Positions 8,856 to 17,931 of a DNA stretch of 60,163 nt are shown one piece after another (within the stretch, counting starts at the first letter, position 1; every line of letters begins with the position of its first letter). This DNA comes from Chitinophagaceae bacterium (lineage in GTDB: Bacteria; Bacteroidota; Bacteroidia; Chitinophagales; Chitinophagaceae). A model generated the notes under the pieces. The model was not told where the DNA came from and made no database searches. It saw nothing but the letters and a program-made list of their open reading frames with translations. Position numbers and translations under genes: made by a program. The stretch lies in the NCBI GenBank assembly GCA_023229465.1, contig JALNZE010000020.1, positions 1 through 60,163 on the forward strand. The letters are read 5' to 3'.

Positions 8856-9170
8856 TTATTTCTTTTTTGGCGCCCTTTCTTTTACCGTTAATTGAGCATC
8901 CTGCAGTTTTCTGCCAAGTGTGTCGTCACTGGCGACTTTCAGCATATCTTTTTCCAGTCCGAGTACAAAAATGACCTTCATATAAATACCCATGGCAACA
9001 GAAGGGGAGCCTTTTTCTACTTGCCATAAAGTGGACCGGGCAATATCCGCCCGTTCCGCTACCTGCTCTGCACTCAGCCGCCGCCGCCGCCGGGCAAGTT
9101 TGAGGTTGTTACCGAATTCTACCATTATCTTTTCGGCTGTAGGTAATAAGATAGTGTTTCGGGATTTCAT
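8856..9170 (-). CDS. hipB: HipB-like XRE-family antitoxin and repressor
   Basis: A DNA-binding partner of the HipA kinase with about 104 residues. An XRE helix-turn-helix (FGNNLKLARRRRRLSAEQVAERADIARSTLWQVEKG) is followed by a lysine-rich tail ending PKKK. The frame is open upstream to an ATG at 9218, but the promoter lies at 9189-9219. Transcripts therefore should not contain that codon, and the ATG at 9170 is the better start. Three AATGTTTG-like half-sites flank and overlap the promoter, pointing to autorepression, as known for HipB. The 4 bp gap to hipA indicates one transcript. Confidence 0.88.
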   Translation of the reverse strand: MKSRNTILLPTAEKIMVEFGNNLKLARRRRRLSAEQVAERADIARSTLWQVEKGSPSVAMGIYMKVIFVLGLEKDMLKVASDDTLGRKLQDAQLTVKERAPKKK

Positions 9171-9223
9171 AATGTTTGCTATTTTGGACAAAATTACATA
9201 AAATGTTCGTAATAACAAACATT
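9171..9223. promoter_or_regulatory. Candidate HipB operator, three half-sites
   Basis: A palindrome AATGTTCG-N6-CAAACATT (9202-9223, one mismatch) and a third half-site AATGTTTG (9171-9178) just before the hipB start codon. One half-site contains the -33 TTTG of the promoter, so bound protein would block RNA polymerase. This is inferred from symmetry and position. Confidence 0.6.
9189..9219 (-). promoter_or_regulatory. Promoter of hipBA
   Basis: Read on the minus strand: TTTG (9219-9216), a spacer of exactly 19 bp, then TAATTTTG (9196-9189). This is a perfect TTTG-N19-TAnnTTTG. Initiation is expected near 9182, leaving a leader of about 12 bases to the ATG at 9170. Confidence 0.75.
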
Positions 9224-9477
9224 AAATATTTTTGTTGTTAGGTCTACCATAGCCACTTACGCTATGGATAAGGCGCTACTGTATCATAGTTTTGCTTTTA
9301 AACACATTCAGTATTTCCGTTGCCTTACCATTTAATGTTCCTGGCATAATAGTAATATCTACAGCAATACTTATGGTATTAAATTAACAAAAATTGATAA
9401 TAATCTATCAGATTAGCCGCCGGAAGTAAAATATTGCTTTAGATTTAAGGAACGAAAATTGCCCTAACTCCCTTGCT
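9224..9477. other. Intergenic region between hipBA and the GMC genes
   Basis: No gene is seen. It holds a perfect 7 bp hairpin, CCATAGC (9247-9253) against GCTATGG (9261-9267), without a T tract. No clear promoter element was found for the GMC gene that begins at 9478. Confidence 0.4.
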
Positions 9478-11190
9478 ATGCCAGACTCGCTAAATATTAA
9501 TACCAAAGGTGTATCTAACCATTCATTTGATGCTATCGTAGTTGGCTCAGGGATCAGCGGTGGCTGGTCGGCCAAAGAACTTTGTGAACATGGATTGAAA
9601 ACCCTCCTGATAGAGAGAGGTAAGGATGTAGTTCATCTTAAGGATTATCCTACGGCTACTAAAAACCCCTGGGACTTTCCGCACAGGGGTAAAATTCCAC
9701 CTCCTATCGCGAAGGAGAGTCCTGTTTTAAGCAGATGCTATGCGTATTCTGAAGCAACCGATCATTTTTTTGTGAAAGATAATGAGCACCCCTATATACA
9801 GGAGAAACCTTACGACTGGATACGTGGTTACCAGGTAGGTGGTAAATCATTGTTATGGGCCAGGCAAACACAACGCTGGAGTAAGTACGATTTTGAAGGA
9901 CCGGGCCGGGATGGTTTCGCGGTAGACTGGCCCATTCGATATGATGACCTGGCACCCTGGTACACACATGTAGAAAGATTTGCCGGTATTAGTGGTAATA
10001 AAGATGGCGTGGAAACGTTGCCCGATGGAGATTTTTTGCCCGCATGGGAAATGAATTGCGTAGAGAAGGAAATGCAGCAAAAGATCATGGCTAATTACAA
10101 AGACAGGCATGTGGTTCAGGGCCGTTGTGCACATCTGACACAGCCGCGCGATATACATATTCAACAGGGCCGTACCCAATGCCAGGCAAGAAGTTTATGT
10201 GAAAGAGGATGCCCATTTGGCGGGTATTTCAGTTCCAATTCATCCACCATCCCCTGGGCGCAAAAAACGGGTAATCTTACCCTGCAAACCAATTCGGTGG
10301 TGCATTCCATTATTTATGACGAAGCAAAACAAAAAGCCATTGGGGTTCGTGTGATAGATGCACTTACACATAAAGCCACTGAGTATTTTGCGAAAATTAT
10401 TTTTGTCAATGCGGCCTGTTTAAATACCAATTTAATTTTACTCAATTCAACTTCTCACCGTTTCCCGGATGGATTGGGTAATGATAATGGTTTGTTAGGT
10501 AAATATGTTGCTTTTCATAATTACCGTGGCAGTCTTAGCGCTTCTTATGATGGCCCACCGGATAAATATTATTATGGCCGGAGACCTACGCAGGCAATGA
10601 TGCCCAATTTCAGAAACGTAACTAAACAGGAAATGGATTTTCTGCGTGGCTATATGGTGTTTTTTGGCGCCGGCCGCGGCAGGGCAGGCGCGGAAGGTAT
10701 TGGCGGGGATTTTAAAGATGCCATTTCAGAAGCCGGTGGATGGCATGTTTCGATGATGATGCAGGGGGAAACCATTCCAAAAGAAAGCAACCATGTTCGG
10801 TTGAGTAAAGACCTTACAGACCAATGGGGTATTCCGCAATTGATTACTTCAATAGGTTATGATGATAATGATGAAAAATCAATGAAAGATTTTTTAGCCC
10901 AGGGTAAAGAAATGTTAGAGAAAGCAGGGTGCACTAATATTAACGCTCGCGACAGCAAACAGGCGCCTGGACTGGATATACATGAAATGGGTGGGGTTCG
11001 TATGGGTAGGGATCCGAAAACATCTATGTTGAATGGATGGAACCAGTTGCATCACTGTAAGAATGTATTTGTAACGGATGGCGCCTGTATGACATCAACC
11101 AGTACACAAAATCCATCACTTACTTTCATGGCGCTTACTGCAAGGGCGGCGAATTATGCAGTGGAAGAATTGAAGAGGGGGAACTTGTAG
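9478..11190 (+). CDS. GMC-family FAD oxidoreductase, copy 1
   Basis: A 570-residue FAD-dependent dehydrogenase of the GMC superfamily, in the group close to gluconate and sugar dehydrogenase large subunits. The Rossmann motif VVGSGISGGWSAKEL is at about 21-35. A cysteine cluster CQARSLCERGCPFGG follows in the middle. The C-terminal catalytic segment IHEMGGVRMG and the FAD-contacting NPSLTFMALTARAANYAVEEL close the protein. It carries no signal peptide. Relatives are often exported with a Tat-bearing small subunit, but none is encoded here. A paralogue follows after 43 bp, so the pair is probably one operon. The substrate is not known; the neighbours suggest a sugar or glycoside. Confidence 0.88.
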   Translation: MPDSLNINTKGVSNHSFDAIVVGSGISGGWSAKELCEHGLKTLLIERGKDVVHLKDYPTATKNPWDFPHRGKIPPPIAKESPVLSRCYAYSEATDHFFVKDNEHPYIQEKPYDWIRGYQVGGKSLLWARQTQRWSKYDFEGPGRDGFAVDWPIRYDDLAPWYTHVERFAGISGNKDGVETLPDGDFLPAWEMNCVEKEMQQKIMANYKDRHVVQGRCAHLTQPRDIHIQQGRTQCQARSLCERGCPFGGYFSSNSSTIPWAQKTGNLTLQTNSVVHSIIYDEAKQKAIGVRVIDALTHKATEYFAKIIFVNAACLNTNLILLNSTSHRFPDGLGNDNGLLGKYVAFHNYRGSLSASYDGPPDKYYYGRRPTQAMMPNFRNVTKQEMDFLRGYMVFFGAGRGRAGAEGIGGDFKDAISEAGGWHVSMMMQGETIPKESNHVRLSKDLTDQWGIPQLITSIGYDDNDEKSMKDFLAQGKEMLEKAGCTNINARDSKQAPGLDIHEMGGVRMGRDPKTSMLNGWNQLHHCKNVFVTDGACMTSTSTQNPSLTFMALTARAANYAVEELKRGNL

Positions 11191-11205
11191 GAGTTAGGAG
11201 TTAGG
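11188..11205. repeat. Heptamer repeat at the GMC1 stop codon
   Basis: TAGGAGT, TAGGAGT, TAGG: two full 7 bp units and a partial one. This is the reverse complement of the ACTCCTA unit seen inside lpxB and the RsmB-like gene. The array starts exactly at the TAG stop codon of the first GMC gene. Confidence 0.75.
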
Positions 11206-11233
11206 AAATCATCTTTCAACCAAAAAATAATCT

Positions 11234-12949
11234 ATGCCCTACGATTCAACAAATCTCAACACCAGGGCCCAGGCACAAAATACCTATGATGCTATTGTAG
11301 TAGGATCAGGTATCAGTGGCGGATGGGCGGCTAAGGAATTAACTGAAAAAGGCTTGAAAGTATTAATGCTGGAGCGCGGTAAAAATTATGAACACATCAA
11401 AGATTACACAACTGCCAATAAAGATCCCTGGGAGTTTGCACACAGGGGGAAAACAACGGTAGAGCAAAAAAATAAATACCCTGTCATACACCGTGGCTGG
11501 GCCGCCAATGAACCGGTAATGGCCTCATGGACCAATGAAGAAGATTGCCCGTACACAGAAGTAAAACCCTTTACCTGGTGGCGCAGCTATCAACTGGGTG
11601 GCCGTTCTATTTTATGGGGCAGACAAAGTTACCGATGGAGTAACCTGGATTTTGAAGCGAATGGTAAAGAAGGCGTGGGTGTTGACTGGCCCATCCGTTA
11701 CAAAGACATTGCACCTTGGTATGATTATGCCGAAAAATTTGCCGGTATCAGCGGATCAATGGAAGGCTTATCACATTTGCCCGATGGCCATTTTCTACCA
11801 CCAATGGATCTGAACTGTGTAGAGAAAGAGGTAGCAGCCAGAATTAAAGCGCAATACAAAGGCGAACGTCATTTATTTATTGGCCGTGTAGCAAATTTAA
11901 CAGCCGCCATCGAAGGAAGAACAAAGTGCCAGTTTCGTAACCGTTGCTGGGAAGGCTGTCCGTTTGGCGGCTATTTTAGCACACAGTCATCTACTTTGCC
12001 CGCTGCGATGAAAACGAATAACTTAACGGTACGGCCTTTTTCTATCGTGACTTCGATCATTTATGATAAGGATACGAAGAAAGCAAAAGGCGTTGTAGTG
12101 TTAGATGCTGAAACCAACCAGGCGTATGAATATTATGCAAAAATAGTTTTCTTAAATGCTTCCGCATTGAATTCAACCTGGGTATTGTTTAATTCTGCAA
12201 CGGATATATGGCCAGAAGGTTTGGGAAGTAGTAGTGGAGAACTCGGACATAATGTAATGGATCACCATTATAATCTGGGTGCATCGGGTGAGATGGAAGG
12301 GTATGCAGACAAATATTATGCAGGCAGAAGGGCCAATGGATTTTATATTCCACGCTTTGCCAATATCGGAAATGATAAAAGGGATTTCCTTCGTGGCTTT
12401 GGTTACCAGGGTGGTGCCAGCAGGGCAGGCTGGAGCAGGGATGTGGCCGAGCTGAGCATTGGTGCGGATTTTAAGGAAGCGCTTACAGAGCCCGGTGGCT
12501 GGAGAATTGGGGCAACAGGTTTTGGAGAGATATTACCCTATCACGAAAACAAAATCTCACTCGATAAGCATAAAAAAGATAAATGGGGTCTGCCTGTTTT
12601 ATCAATGGATTGTGAATTGAAAGAGAATGAACTAAAAATGCGTAAAGCAATAGTGGCAGAACTCAAAGCTATGTTTGAAGCATCTGGTGTAAAGAATGTA
12701 ACAACGTATGATAGTGGGCACGCCATTGGACACGGCATTCACGAAATGGGAACGGCCCGAATGGGTAAGGATGCAAAAACTTCCGTGTTGAATGGCAATA
12801 ACCAGGTATGGGATGCGAAGAATGTATTTGTAACTGATGGAGCATGTATGACATCTTCTGCCTGCCAGAATCCGTCACTTACCTATATGGCTTTAACCGC
12901 GCGTGCGGCGAATTTTGCAGTGGAGGAATTGAAGAAAGGTAATTTGTAA
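11234..12949 (+). CDS. GMC-family FAD oxidoreductase, copy 2
   Basis: A 571-residue tandem paralogue of the preceding gene with the same blocks: VVGSGISGGWAAKEL, VDWPIRYKDIAPWYDYAEKFAGISG, CQFRNRCWEGCPFGG, IHEMGTARMG and NPSLTYMALTARAANFAVEEL. Its ends align with copy 1 (both finish AVEELKxGNL), so it arose by tandem duplication of a full gene. The substrate-facing regions differ, for example the middle DFLRGFGYQGGASRAGW against DFLRGYMVFFGAGRGRAG. The two may therefore oxidise different sugars or form a hetero-oligomer. No Tat or Sec signal is seen; cytoplasmic unless carried by a partner. Confidence 0.88.
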   Translation: MPYDSTNLNTRAQAQNTYDAIVVGSGISGGWAAKELTEKGLKVLMLERGKNYEHIKDYTTANKDPWEFAHRGKTTVEQKNKYPVIHRGWAANEPVMASWTNEEDCPYTEVKPFTWWRSYQLGGRSILWGRQSYRWSNLDFEANGKEGVGVDWPIRYKDIAPWYDYAEKFAGISGSMEGLSHLPDGHFLPPMDLNCVEKEVAARIKAQYKGERHLFIGRVANLTAAIEGRTKCQFRNRCWEGCPFGGYFSTQSSTLPAAMKTNNLTVRPFSIVTSIIYDKDTKKAKGVVVLDAETNQAYEYYAKIVFLNASALNSTWVLFNSATDIWPEGLGSSSGELGHNVMDHHYNLGASGEMEGYADKYYAGRRANGFYIPRFANIGNDKRDFLRGFGYQGGASRAGWSRDVAELSIGADFKEALTEPGGWRIGATGFGEILPYHENKISLDKHKKDKWGLPVLSMDCELKENELKMRKAIVAELKAMFEASGVKNVTTYDSGHAIGHGIHEMGTARMGKDAKTSVLNGNNQVWDAKNVFVTDGACMTSSACQNPSLTYMALTARAANFAVEELKKGNL

Positions 12950-13056
12950 ATAAACAATTACCATCCGCCTTCTAAGCCATCCTGCAATGCCTTCTTGTAT
13001 TTGCGAAGATAGAATGAAAGAGAGACCTTTATTTTTTATAGATTAAACTTACCCGT

Positions 13057-15327
13057 ATGAAAAAAAATTTCGCGATAGCGGTAATTGCTTTACTTAGCTA
13101 TCCATCCTTCTCACAAAATGATATCCCATCAAAAGCCAAAGCCTTACTGGCCAAAATGACGCTGGCAGAAAAAATTGGTCAGCTTAACCTGATTATTCCG
13201 GGCGGTGCCGCTGTAACGGGTTCTGTGGTGAGTTCAGATGTGGAAAATAAAATTAAAAATGGCCAGGTAGGCGGTTTATTCGGTATCACTTCTCCGGCAA
13301 AAGTGCGTAAAGCACAGGAACTGGCTGTTAAAGGATCCCGCTTACAGATACCCATGATTTTTGGCCTGGATGTGATTCATGGTCATAAAACGATTTTTCC
13401 TATTCCCCTTGGCCTGTCTGCTTCCTGGGATATGGGTCTGATTGAACAATCTGCCAGGATAGCTGCTACCGAAGCATCTGCTGATGGATTAAACTGGGCC
13501 TTCTCACCTATGGTGGATATTGCCCGTGATGCACGCTGGGGAAGGATTTCAGAAGGATCGGGGGAAGATCCCTATTTAGGCGGACAGGTTGCCAAAGCCA
13601 TGGTACATGGTTACCAGGGGGATGATCTTTCTAAAAACAATACCATCATGGCCTGTGTAAAGCACTTCGCTCTATATGGCGCCGCTGAAGCGGGTAGGGA
13701 ATATAATACGGTGGATATGAGCCGTATTAAAATGTATGAGTATTATTTACCTCCGTATAAAGCGGCAGTTGATGCAGGCGCGGGAAGTATCATGAGCTCA
13801 TTTAATGAAATTGATGGGGTACCGGCTACTGGAAATAAATGGTTACTTACTGATCTGCTTCGTAAAGAATGGGGCTTCAAGGGTTTTGTGGTATCTGACT
13901 ATACTTCGTTAAACGAAATGACAGCACATGGTGTGGGTGATCTGCAAACTGTTTCCGCCCAATCGCTGAAAGCCGGACTGGATATGGATATGGTAGGTGA
14001 GGGTCTGTTAACTACTTTGGGTAAATCTGTTAAGGAAGGAAAAGTGGCTGTTGCTGATATTGATAAAGCCTGTTTACGGATTCTGGAAGCAAAATTTAAA
14101 CTGGGTTTGTTTGATGATCCTTATCGTTATATTGATGAAGCAAGAACTGCTAAAGATATTTTAACGCCCGCTAACCGGCAGGCTGCCAGAAATATTGCGG
14201 CACATAGTATGGTACTGTTAAAAAATAACCACCAGGTACTACCCTTGAAAAAATCAGGAACCATTGCATTGGTGGGGCCACTGGCTGATAATAAAAGAAA
14301 TATGCTGGGAACATGGGTAGTGGCCGGAGACTGGAGAGAATCGGTGAGTGTGTTGGAAGGTATTAAAAACGTAACTGGTAACAGTGTCAATATTCTAACT
14401 GCCAAAGGAGCCAATCTAACCGATGACTCCTTATTTGCTAAGCGTACCAATGCACTGGGGATAGAAGTTGAGATAGATACCCGTTCGCCACAGGCGATGA
14501 TTGATGAAGCGGTAGCTGCTGCCAACCAATCGGATATGATTGTTGCGGTAGTAGGGGAAGCGGCGGATATGTCCGGCGAATCTTCCAGTCGCGCCGATAT
14601 CAGTTTACCGGCCAGTCAGCAGAATTTATTAAAGGCATTGTCGAAAACCGGCAAACCCTTGGTGGTAGTGCTTATTAATGGCAGACCCCTTACACTGGTA
14701 TGGGAGAATGATCATGCTACCGCTATTCTCGAAGCATGGGCGCCCGGAACAGAGGCCGGTAATGCGGTAGCTGATGTATTGTTTGGTAATTATAATCCTT
14801 CCGGAAAAATAACGGCTACTTTTCCACGCAGTGTGGGACAAATTCCTATCTACTACAATCATAAAAATACAGGACGCCCTTTTGATGGTACAGGGTTCCC
14901 TAAATTTAAATCCAATTACCTGGATGAATCCAATGATCCTTTATACCCATTTGGGTATGGTCTAAGTTATACCAGCTTTCAATATAGTCCTGTAAAATTG
15001 AGCAGGACAGTTTTGAAAGGCGAAGAAAAATTGACTGCCAGTGTTACCCTACAAAATACGGGAAGATATGCGGGAGAAGAGGTAGTGCAGTTATATATCA
15101 GTGACCCGGTAGCGAGTGTAACCCGCTCTGTGAAAGACTTAAAAGGGTTTCAGAAAATATTATTACAGGCTGGCGAAACAAAAGAAATCAGCTTTCAAAT
15201 TACTACAGAACAATTATCCTTCTTCAATTATGATCTGAAGAAAGTATGGGAGCCCGGAAAGTTTGTGATACATATCGGCACAAATTCCTCCGAAGTTCAA
15301 TCAGCGGCATTACAGTGGAATAAATAG
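13057..15327 (+). CDS. bglX: Periplasmic beta-glucosidase, glycoside hydrolase family 3
   Basis: A 756-residue GH3 enzyme that removes terminal beta-glucosyl (or beta-xylosyl) residues from oligosaccharides. The Sec signal peptide (residues 1-19, cleavage before QNDIP) places it in the periplasm. The N-terminal barrel includes GLDVIHGHKTIFPIPLG and the nucleophile Asp281 in FVVSDYTSL. The second alpha/beta domain carries the GEAADMSGESSSRADISLP loop expected to hold the acid/base Glu, and a fibronectin-III-like C-terminal domain follows (about 650-756). The length equals that of BglX-type enzymes. A terminator follows. It would supply monosaccharides or act on the glycosides handled by the neighbouring dehydrogenases. 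Confidence 0.9.
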   Translation: MKKNFAIAVIALLSYPSFSQNDIPSKAKALLAKMTLAEKIGQLNLIIPGGAAVTGSVVSSDVENKIKNGQVGGLFGITSPAKVRKAQELAVKGSRLQIPMIFGLDVIHGHKTIFPIPLGLSASWDMGLIEQSARIAATEASADGLNWAFSPMVDIARDARWGRISEGSGEDPYLGGQVAKAMVHGYQGDDLSKNNTIMACVKHFALYGAAEAGREYNTVDMSRIKMYEYYLPPYKAAVDAGAGSIMSSFNEIDGVPATGNKWLLTDLLRKEWGFKGFVVSDYTSLNEMTAHGVGDLQTVSAQSLKAGLDMDMVGEGLLTTLGKSVKEGKVAVADIDKACLRILEAKFKLGLFDDPYRYIDEARTAKDILTPANRQAARNIAAHSMVLLKNNHQVLPLKKSGTIALVGPLADNKRNMLGTWVVAGDWRESVSVLEGIKNVTGNSVNILTAKGANLTDDSLFAKRTNALGIEVEIDTRSPQAMIDEAVAAANQSDMIVAVVGEAADMSGESSSRADISLPASQQNLLKALSKTGKPLVVVLINGRPLTLVWENDHATAILEAWAPGTEAGNAVADVLFGNYNPSGKITATFPRSVGQIPIYYNHKNTGRPFDGTGFPKFKSNYLDESNDPLYPFGYGLSYTSFQYSPVKLSRTVLKGEEKLTASVTLQNTGRYAGEEVVQLYISDPVASVTRSVKDLKGFQKILLQAGETKEISFQITTEQLSFFNYDLKKVWEPGKFVIHIGTNSSEVQSAALQWNK

Positions 15328-15343
15328 GGGATACTAACAGTAG

Positions 15344-15388
15344 CCGCAGATTCGCAGATAAAAAAATTTTCGGATCCGCGGTTTTTTT
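15344..15388 (+). terminator. Terminator after bglX
   Basis: CCGCAGATTCG (15344-15354) pairs with CGGATCCGCGG (15371-15381), 11 bp with one mismatch and one G-T pair, followed by seven T (15382-15388). Confidence 0.7.
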
Positions 15389-15391
15389 ATT

Positions 15392-15712
15392 TTAATACGC
15401 TCCTACAGAATCAAATACGGTTACCCTCTTCCACAAATGTTCGCAGGTAGCTACAAAGTTTAAATGAACAGGGTCTACCTGGTAAGCATCCTGGGCTTCT
15501 TTGGTTGGGAAAACAGCCAGCCAGGAAAATTGGTAGGTAATATCAATCACGTCCCGATTGGTAGTAGCGGGTACACCAATATGAAATTGTTGAATAGAAG
15601 GCACTTTGCTTAATGCCTGCAGGCCCGCCAGCAGGGCAGCTTTGGCTTCTTCACTTTCCGGATGTTTGAGCCAGAAATATACATGGTGAACGAAAAGGTC
15701 TTGGGTTAACAT
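15392..15712 (-). CDS. Dabb-family (dimeric alpha/beta barrel) protein
   Basis: A 106-residue stress-responsive A/B barrel domain protein: FVHHVYFWLKHPESEE at the start, the central strand FSWLAVFPTKEAQDAYQ and the terminal VATCEHLWKRVTVFDS are typical. Members form dimers with a small central cavity and some are lyases or isomerases, but most have no known reaction. It begins 23 bp after the quinoprotein dehydrogenase gene on the same strand, so it is probably cotranscribed. Dabb proteins are often found in Bacteroidota sugar-oxidation clusters (general recollection). It has no signal peptide and is likely cytoplasmic. Confidence 0.85.
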   Translation of the reverse strand: MLTQDLFVHHVYFWLKHPESEEAKAALLAGLQALSKVPSIQQFHIGVPATTNRDVIDITYQFSWLAVFPTKEAQDAYQVDPVHLNFVATCEHLWKRVTVFDSVGAY

Positions 15713-15735
15713 GTTTGGTGAGGTTGGTTATTTTT

Positions 15736-17898
15736 TTATTTTAAAGTGAATGCAATATAACTATCTCCGGAAGCTTTCCCTAATTTACCGCCACCACAGG
15801 CAATAACAATAAATTGATGCCCGTTTTTTTCATACACAGCGGGTGTGGCAAACCCTGCGGCAGGCAGATCATATTCCCATAAGAGTTTGCCGGTTCTTTT
15901 ATGAAAGGCGCGGAATTTTTTATCGCTGGTAGCCGCTATAAATAACAATCCACCCGCGGTAACTACCGAACCTCCGTAGTTTTCTGTTCCCGAATGAATG
16001 CCTTTCGCCTTTAATTCAGGATAATCTCCCAAAGTGGTTTTCCATTCCAGTTTACCGGTGTTCAGATTGATGGCATTCAGGCTACCCCAGGGTGTGTCGA
16101 TGGCCGGGTACCCTTCTTTCGTAAGAAATTTATGGTAACCGGTAGATGTATAGGGCATATCGAGGTATGGGTTTGCTTTTTTGGGTGGGGCTACGAATTT
16201 TTTTTCCTGTTTGGATTTGATGTCTAACACAAATGCGGCAAGCGCTTCTTTTTCGCCCTCACTTATTTGTTGTAAGGCAGGCATCATCCTCCGGCCCGTA
16301 ACCAGCAGGTTTTTGAAAGAATCCTCTGTATATCTTTTATTGAGGTTAACCAGGCCGGGGTTATTGCCGGAACCCTGTCTTTCGGCGCCATGACAGTTCA
16401 TACAGGTGGTTGCGTATATTCTTTTACCTGCTTCCAGGTTATTTTCTTTAAGGGGCGTTTTATTGCTAACCTCAACCATGGTTAATATCCAGGCCATTTC
16501 ACTGGCATTCACATACAATAAACCGGTGGTTGAATCAAAGGAAGGGCCACCCCATTCCGCACCACCATCAAAGCCGGGAAAAATAATGGTTCCCTGTTTG
16601 GAAGGCGGTGTAAATAGATGATCATGTTTTGTTAGCTGCCATCTTTTTTTAATATCCTGAAAAGAAGAGTCGGGAACCAGGTGATTCAACTCTCTTTCAG
16701 TAAGTAACTGCCTGACAAATGGGTTAAAAAATGATGGAATGGGTTGAGTGGGCCATGGTTTTTCACCAATCAAATCCGTTGTGGTGGGTACTTTGGTTTC
16801 CGGGATGGGATATACGGGAACGCCTGTTTTCCGGTCTAATAAAAATATAAATCCCGATTTGGTAACCTGAGCAACGGCTTCCATTCTTTTGCCATCTTTT
16901 GTAATGGTTACCAGCACAGGAGCTGTGGGCAGGTCCCTGTCCCAGATGTCATGATGCACTGTTTGATAATGCCAGATTCTTTTGCCTGTAGCTGCATCCA
17001 GCGCCAAAACAGCATTGGCAAACAGGTTCTGGCCAATTCTTTTCCCGCCATAAAAATCATAGGAGGCAGATCCAATTGGTGCAAATACGATTCCTTTTTC
17101 TTCATCCATACTAAAACCAGACCAGGCATTGGCGCCACCAATTTGCCGGTATGCATTTTTATCTTCCCATGTTTCAAAACCTTCTTCCCCGGGTTGTGGA
17201 ATGGTATGAAATATCCATCTTAGTTTACCTGTGTATACATCATAGGCCCTGATATGTCCGGGCGCTGCGGCAGCTCCTTCATCTACCCTTGTGCCAATGA
17301 TGATCAGGTTCTTGTAAATAATACCAGGTGAAGTAGATGCTACATACAGGTCCTTCACATCCCTGTTAAGATCATTGTGCAGATCCAGTTTGCCATTATT
17401 TGCAAAACCGGTGATTGGTTTCCCGGTATGGGCATCAATGCAAAAAAGAGTAGAGCCGGCTGAGTAAAAAATACGTGCCTCTTTTTCATGATTGCCGTAG
17501 TAGGTAACACCCCTGCAAACATTCATCGAAAAATATCCCTGTCCATTCTTTGCCGAGGCAGTATCCAGTGGATTGAATACCCATTTTTCTTTTCCGTTTG
17601 CCGCATCAAGGGCAAATAATTTTAGTTTGGGTGATACGCCATACATAATACCCTCCACAACAATCGGGTTAACCTGTATCTGCGTTTTATCCTCCGCATC
17701 ACCGGTATGGTATTCCCATGCTACCTGTAATTGCGAAACATTTGAAGTGTCAATCTCTGTTAGAGAGGAATAATGTGTTGCAGCTTTATTACCTCCGTAT
17801 ACCTTCCATTCAGTTGCATCATTATTCGACCTGCAACCAGCCAATGCGATCAGGCAGGCCAAAGAGAGTATGTATTTTCTTTCTGATAAAGTATACAT
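15736..17898 (-). CDS. PQQ-dependent dehydrogenase lipoprotein with inserted cytochrome c domain
   Basis: A 720-residue quinoprotein. The signal peptide ends in LIALAGC (lipobox Cys22), so it is a lipoprotein facing the periplasm. The beta-propeller with pyrroloquinoline-quinone repeats starts at WKVYGGNKAATHYSSL (about 31-46) and includes the conserved HHDIWDRDLPTAP (about 315-327). Between two propeller blades, at about 485-565, lies a class I cytochrome c: CMNCH (499-503) with a Met ligand in GRRMMPALQ. The enzyme should oxidise an alcohol or sugar and pass electrons through its own haem to the respiratory chain. The exact substrate is not determinable. No pqq synthesis genes are in the window. 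Confidence 0.88.
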   Translation of the reverse strand: MYTLSERKYILSLACLIALAGCRSNNDATEWKVYGGNKAATHYSSLTEIDTSNVSQLQVAWEYHTGDAEDKTQIQVNPIVVEGIMYGVSPKLKLFALDAANGKEKWVFNPLDTASAKNGQGYFSMNVCRGVTYYGNHEKEARIFYSAGSTLFCIDAHTGKPITGFANNGKLDLHNDLNRDVKDLYVASTSPGIIYKNLIIIGTRVDEGAAAAPGHIRAYDVYTGKLRWIFHTIPQPGEEGFETWEDKNAYRQIGGANAWSGFSMDEEKGIVFAPIGSASYDFYGGKRIGQNLFANAVLALDAATGKRIWHYQTVHHDIWDRDLPTAPVLVTITKDGKRMEAVAQVTKSGFIFLLDRKTGVPVYPIPETKVPTTTDLIGEKPWPTQPIPSFFNPFVRQLLTERELNHLVPDSSFQDIKKRWQLTKHDHLFTPPSKQGTIIFPGFDGGAEWGGPSFDSTTGLLYVNASEMAWILTMVEVSNKTPLKENNLEAGKRIYATTCMNCHGAERQGSGNNPGLVNLNKRYTEDSFKNLLVTGRRMMPALQQISEGEKEALAAFVLDIKSKQEKKFVAPPKKANPYLDMPYTSTGYHKFLTKEGYPAIDTPWGSLNAINLNTGKLEWKTTLGDYPELKAKGIHSGTENYGGSVVTAGGLLFIAATSDKKFRAFHKRTGKLLWEYDLPAAGFATPAVYEKNGHQFIVIACGGGKLGKASGDSYIAFTLK

Positions 17899-17931
17899 GG
17901 CATCCTATTTATTCTCCGTGTAACTCTGTTC

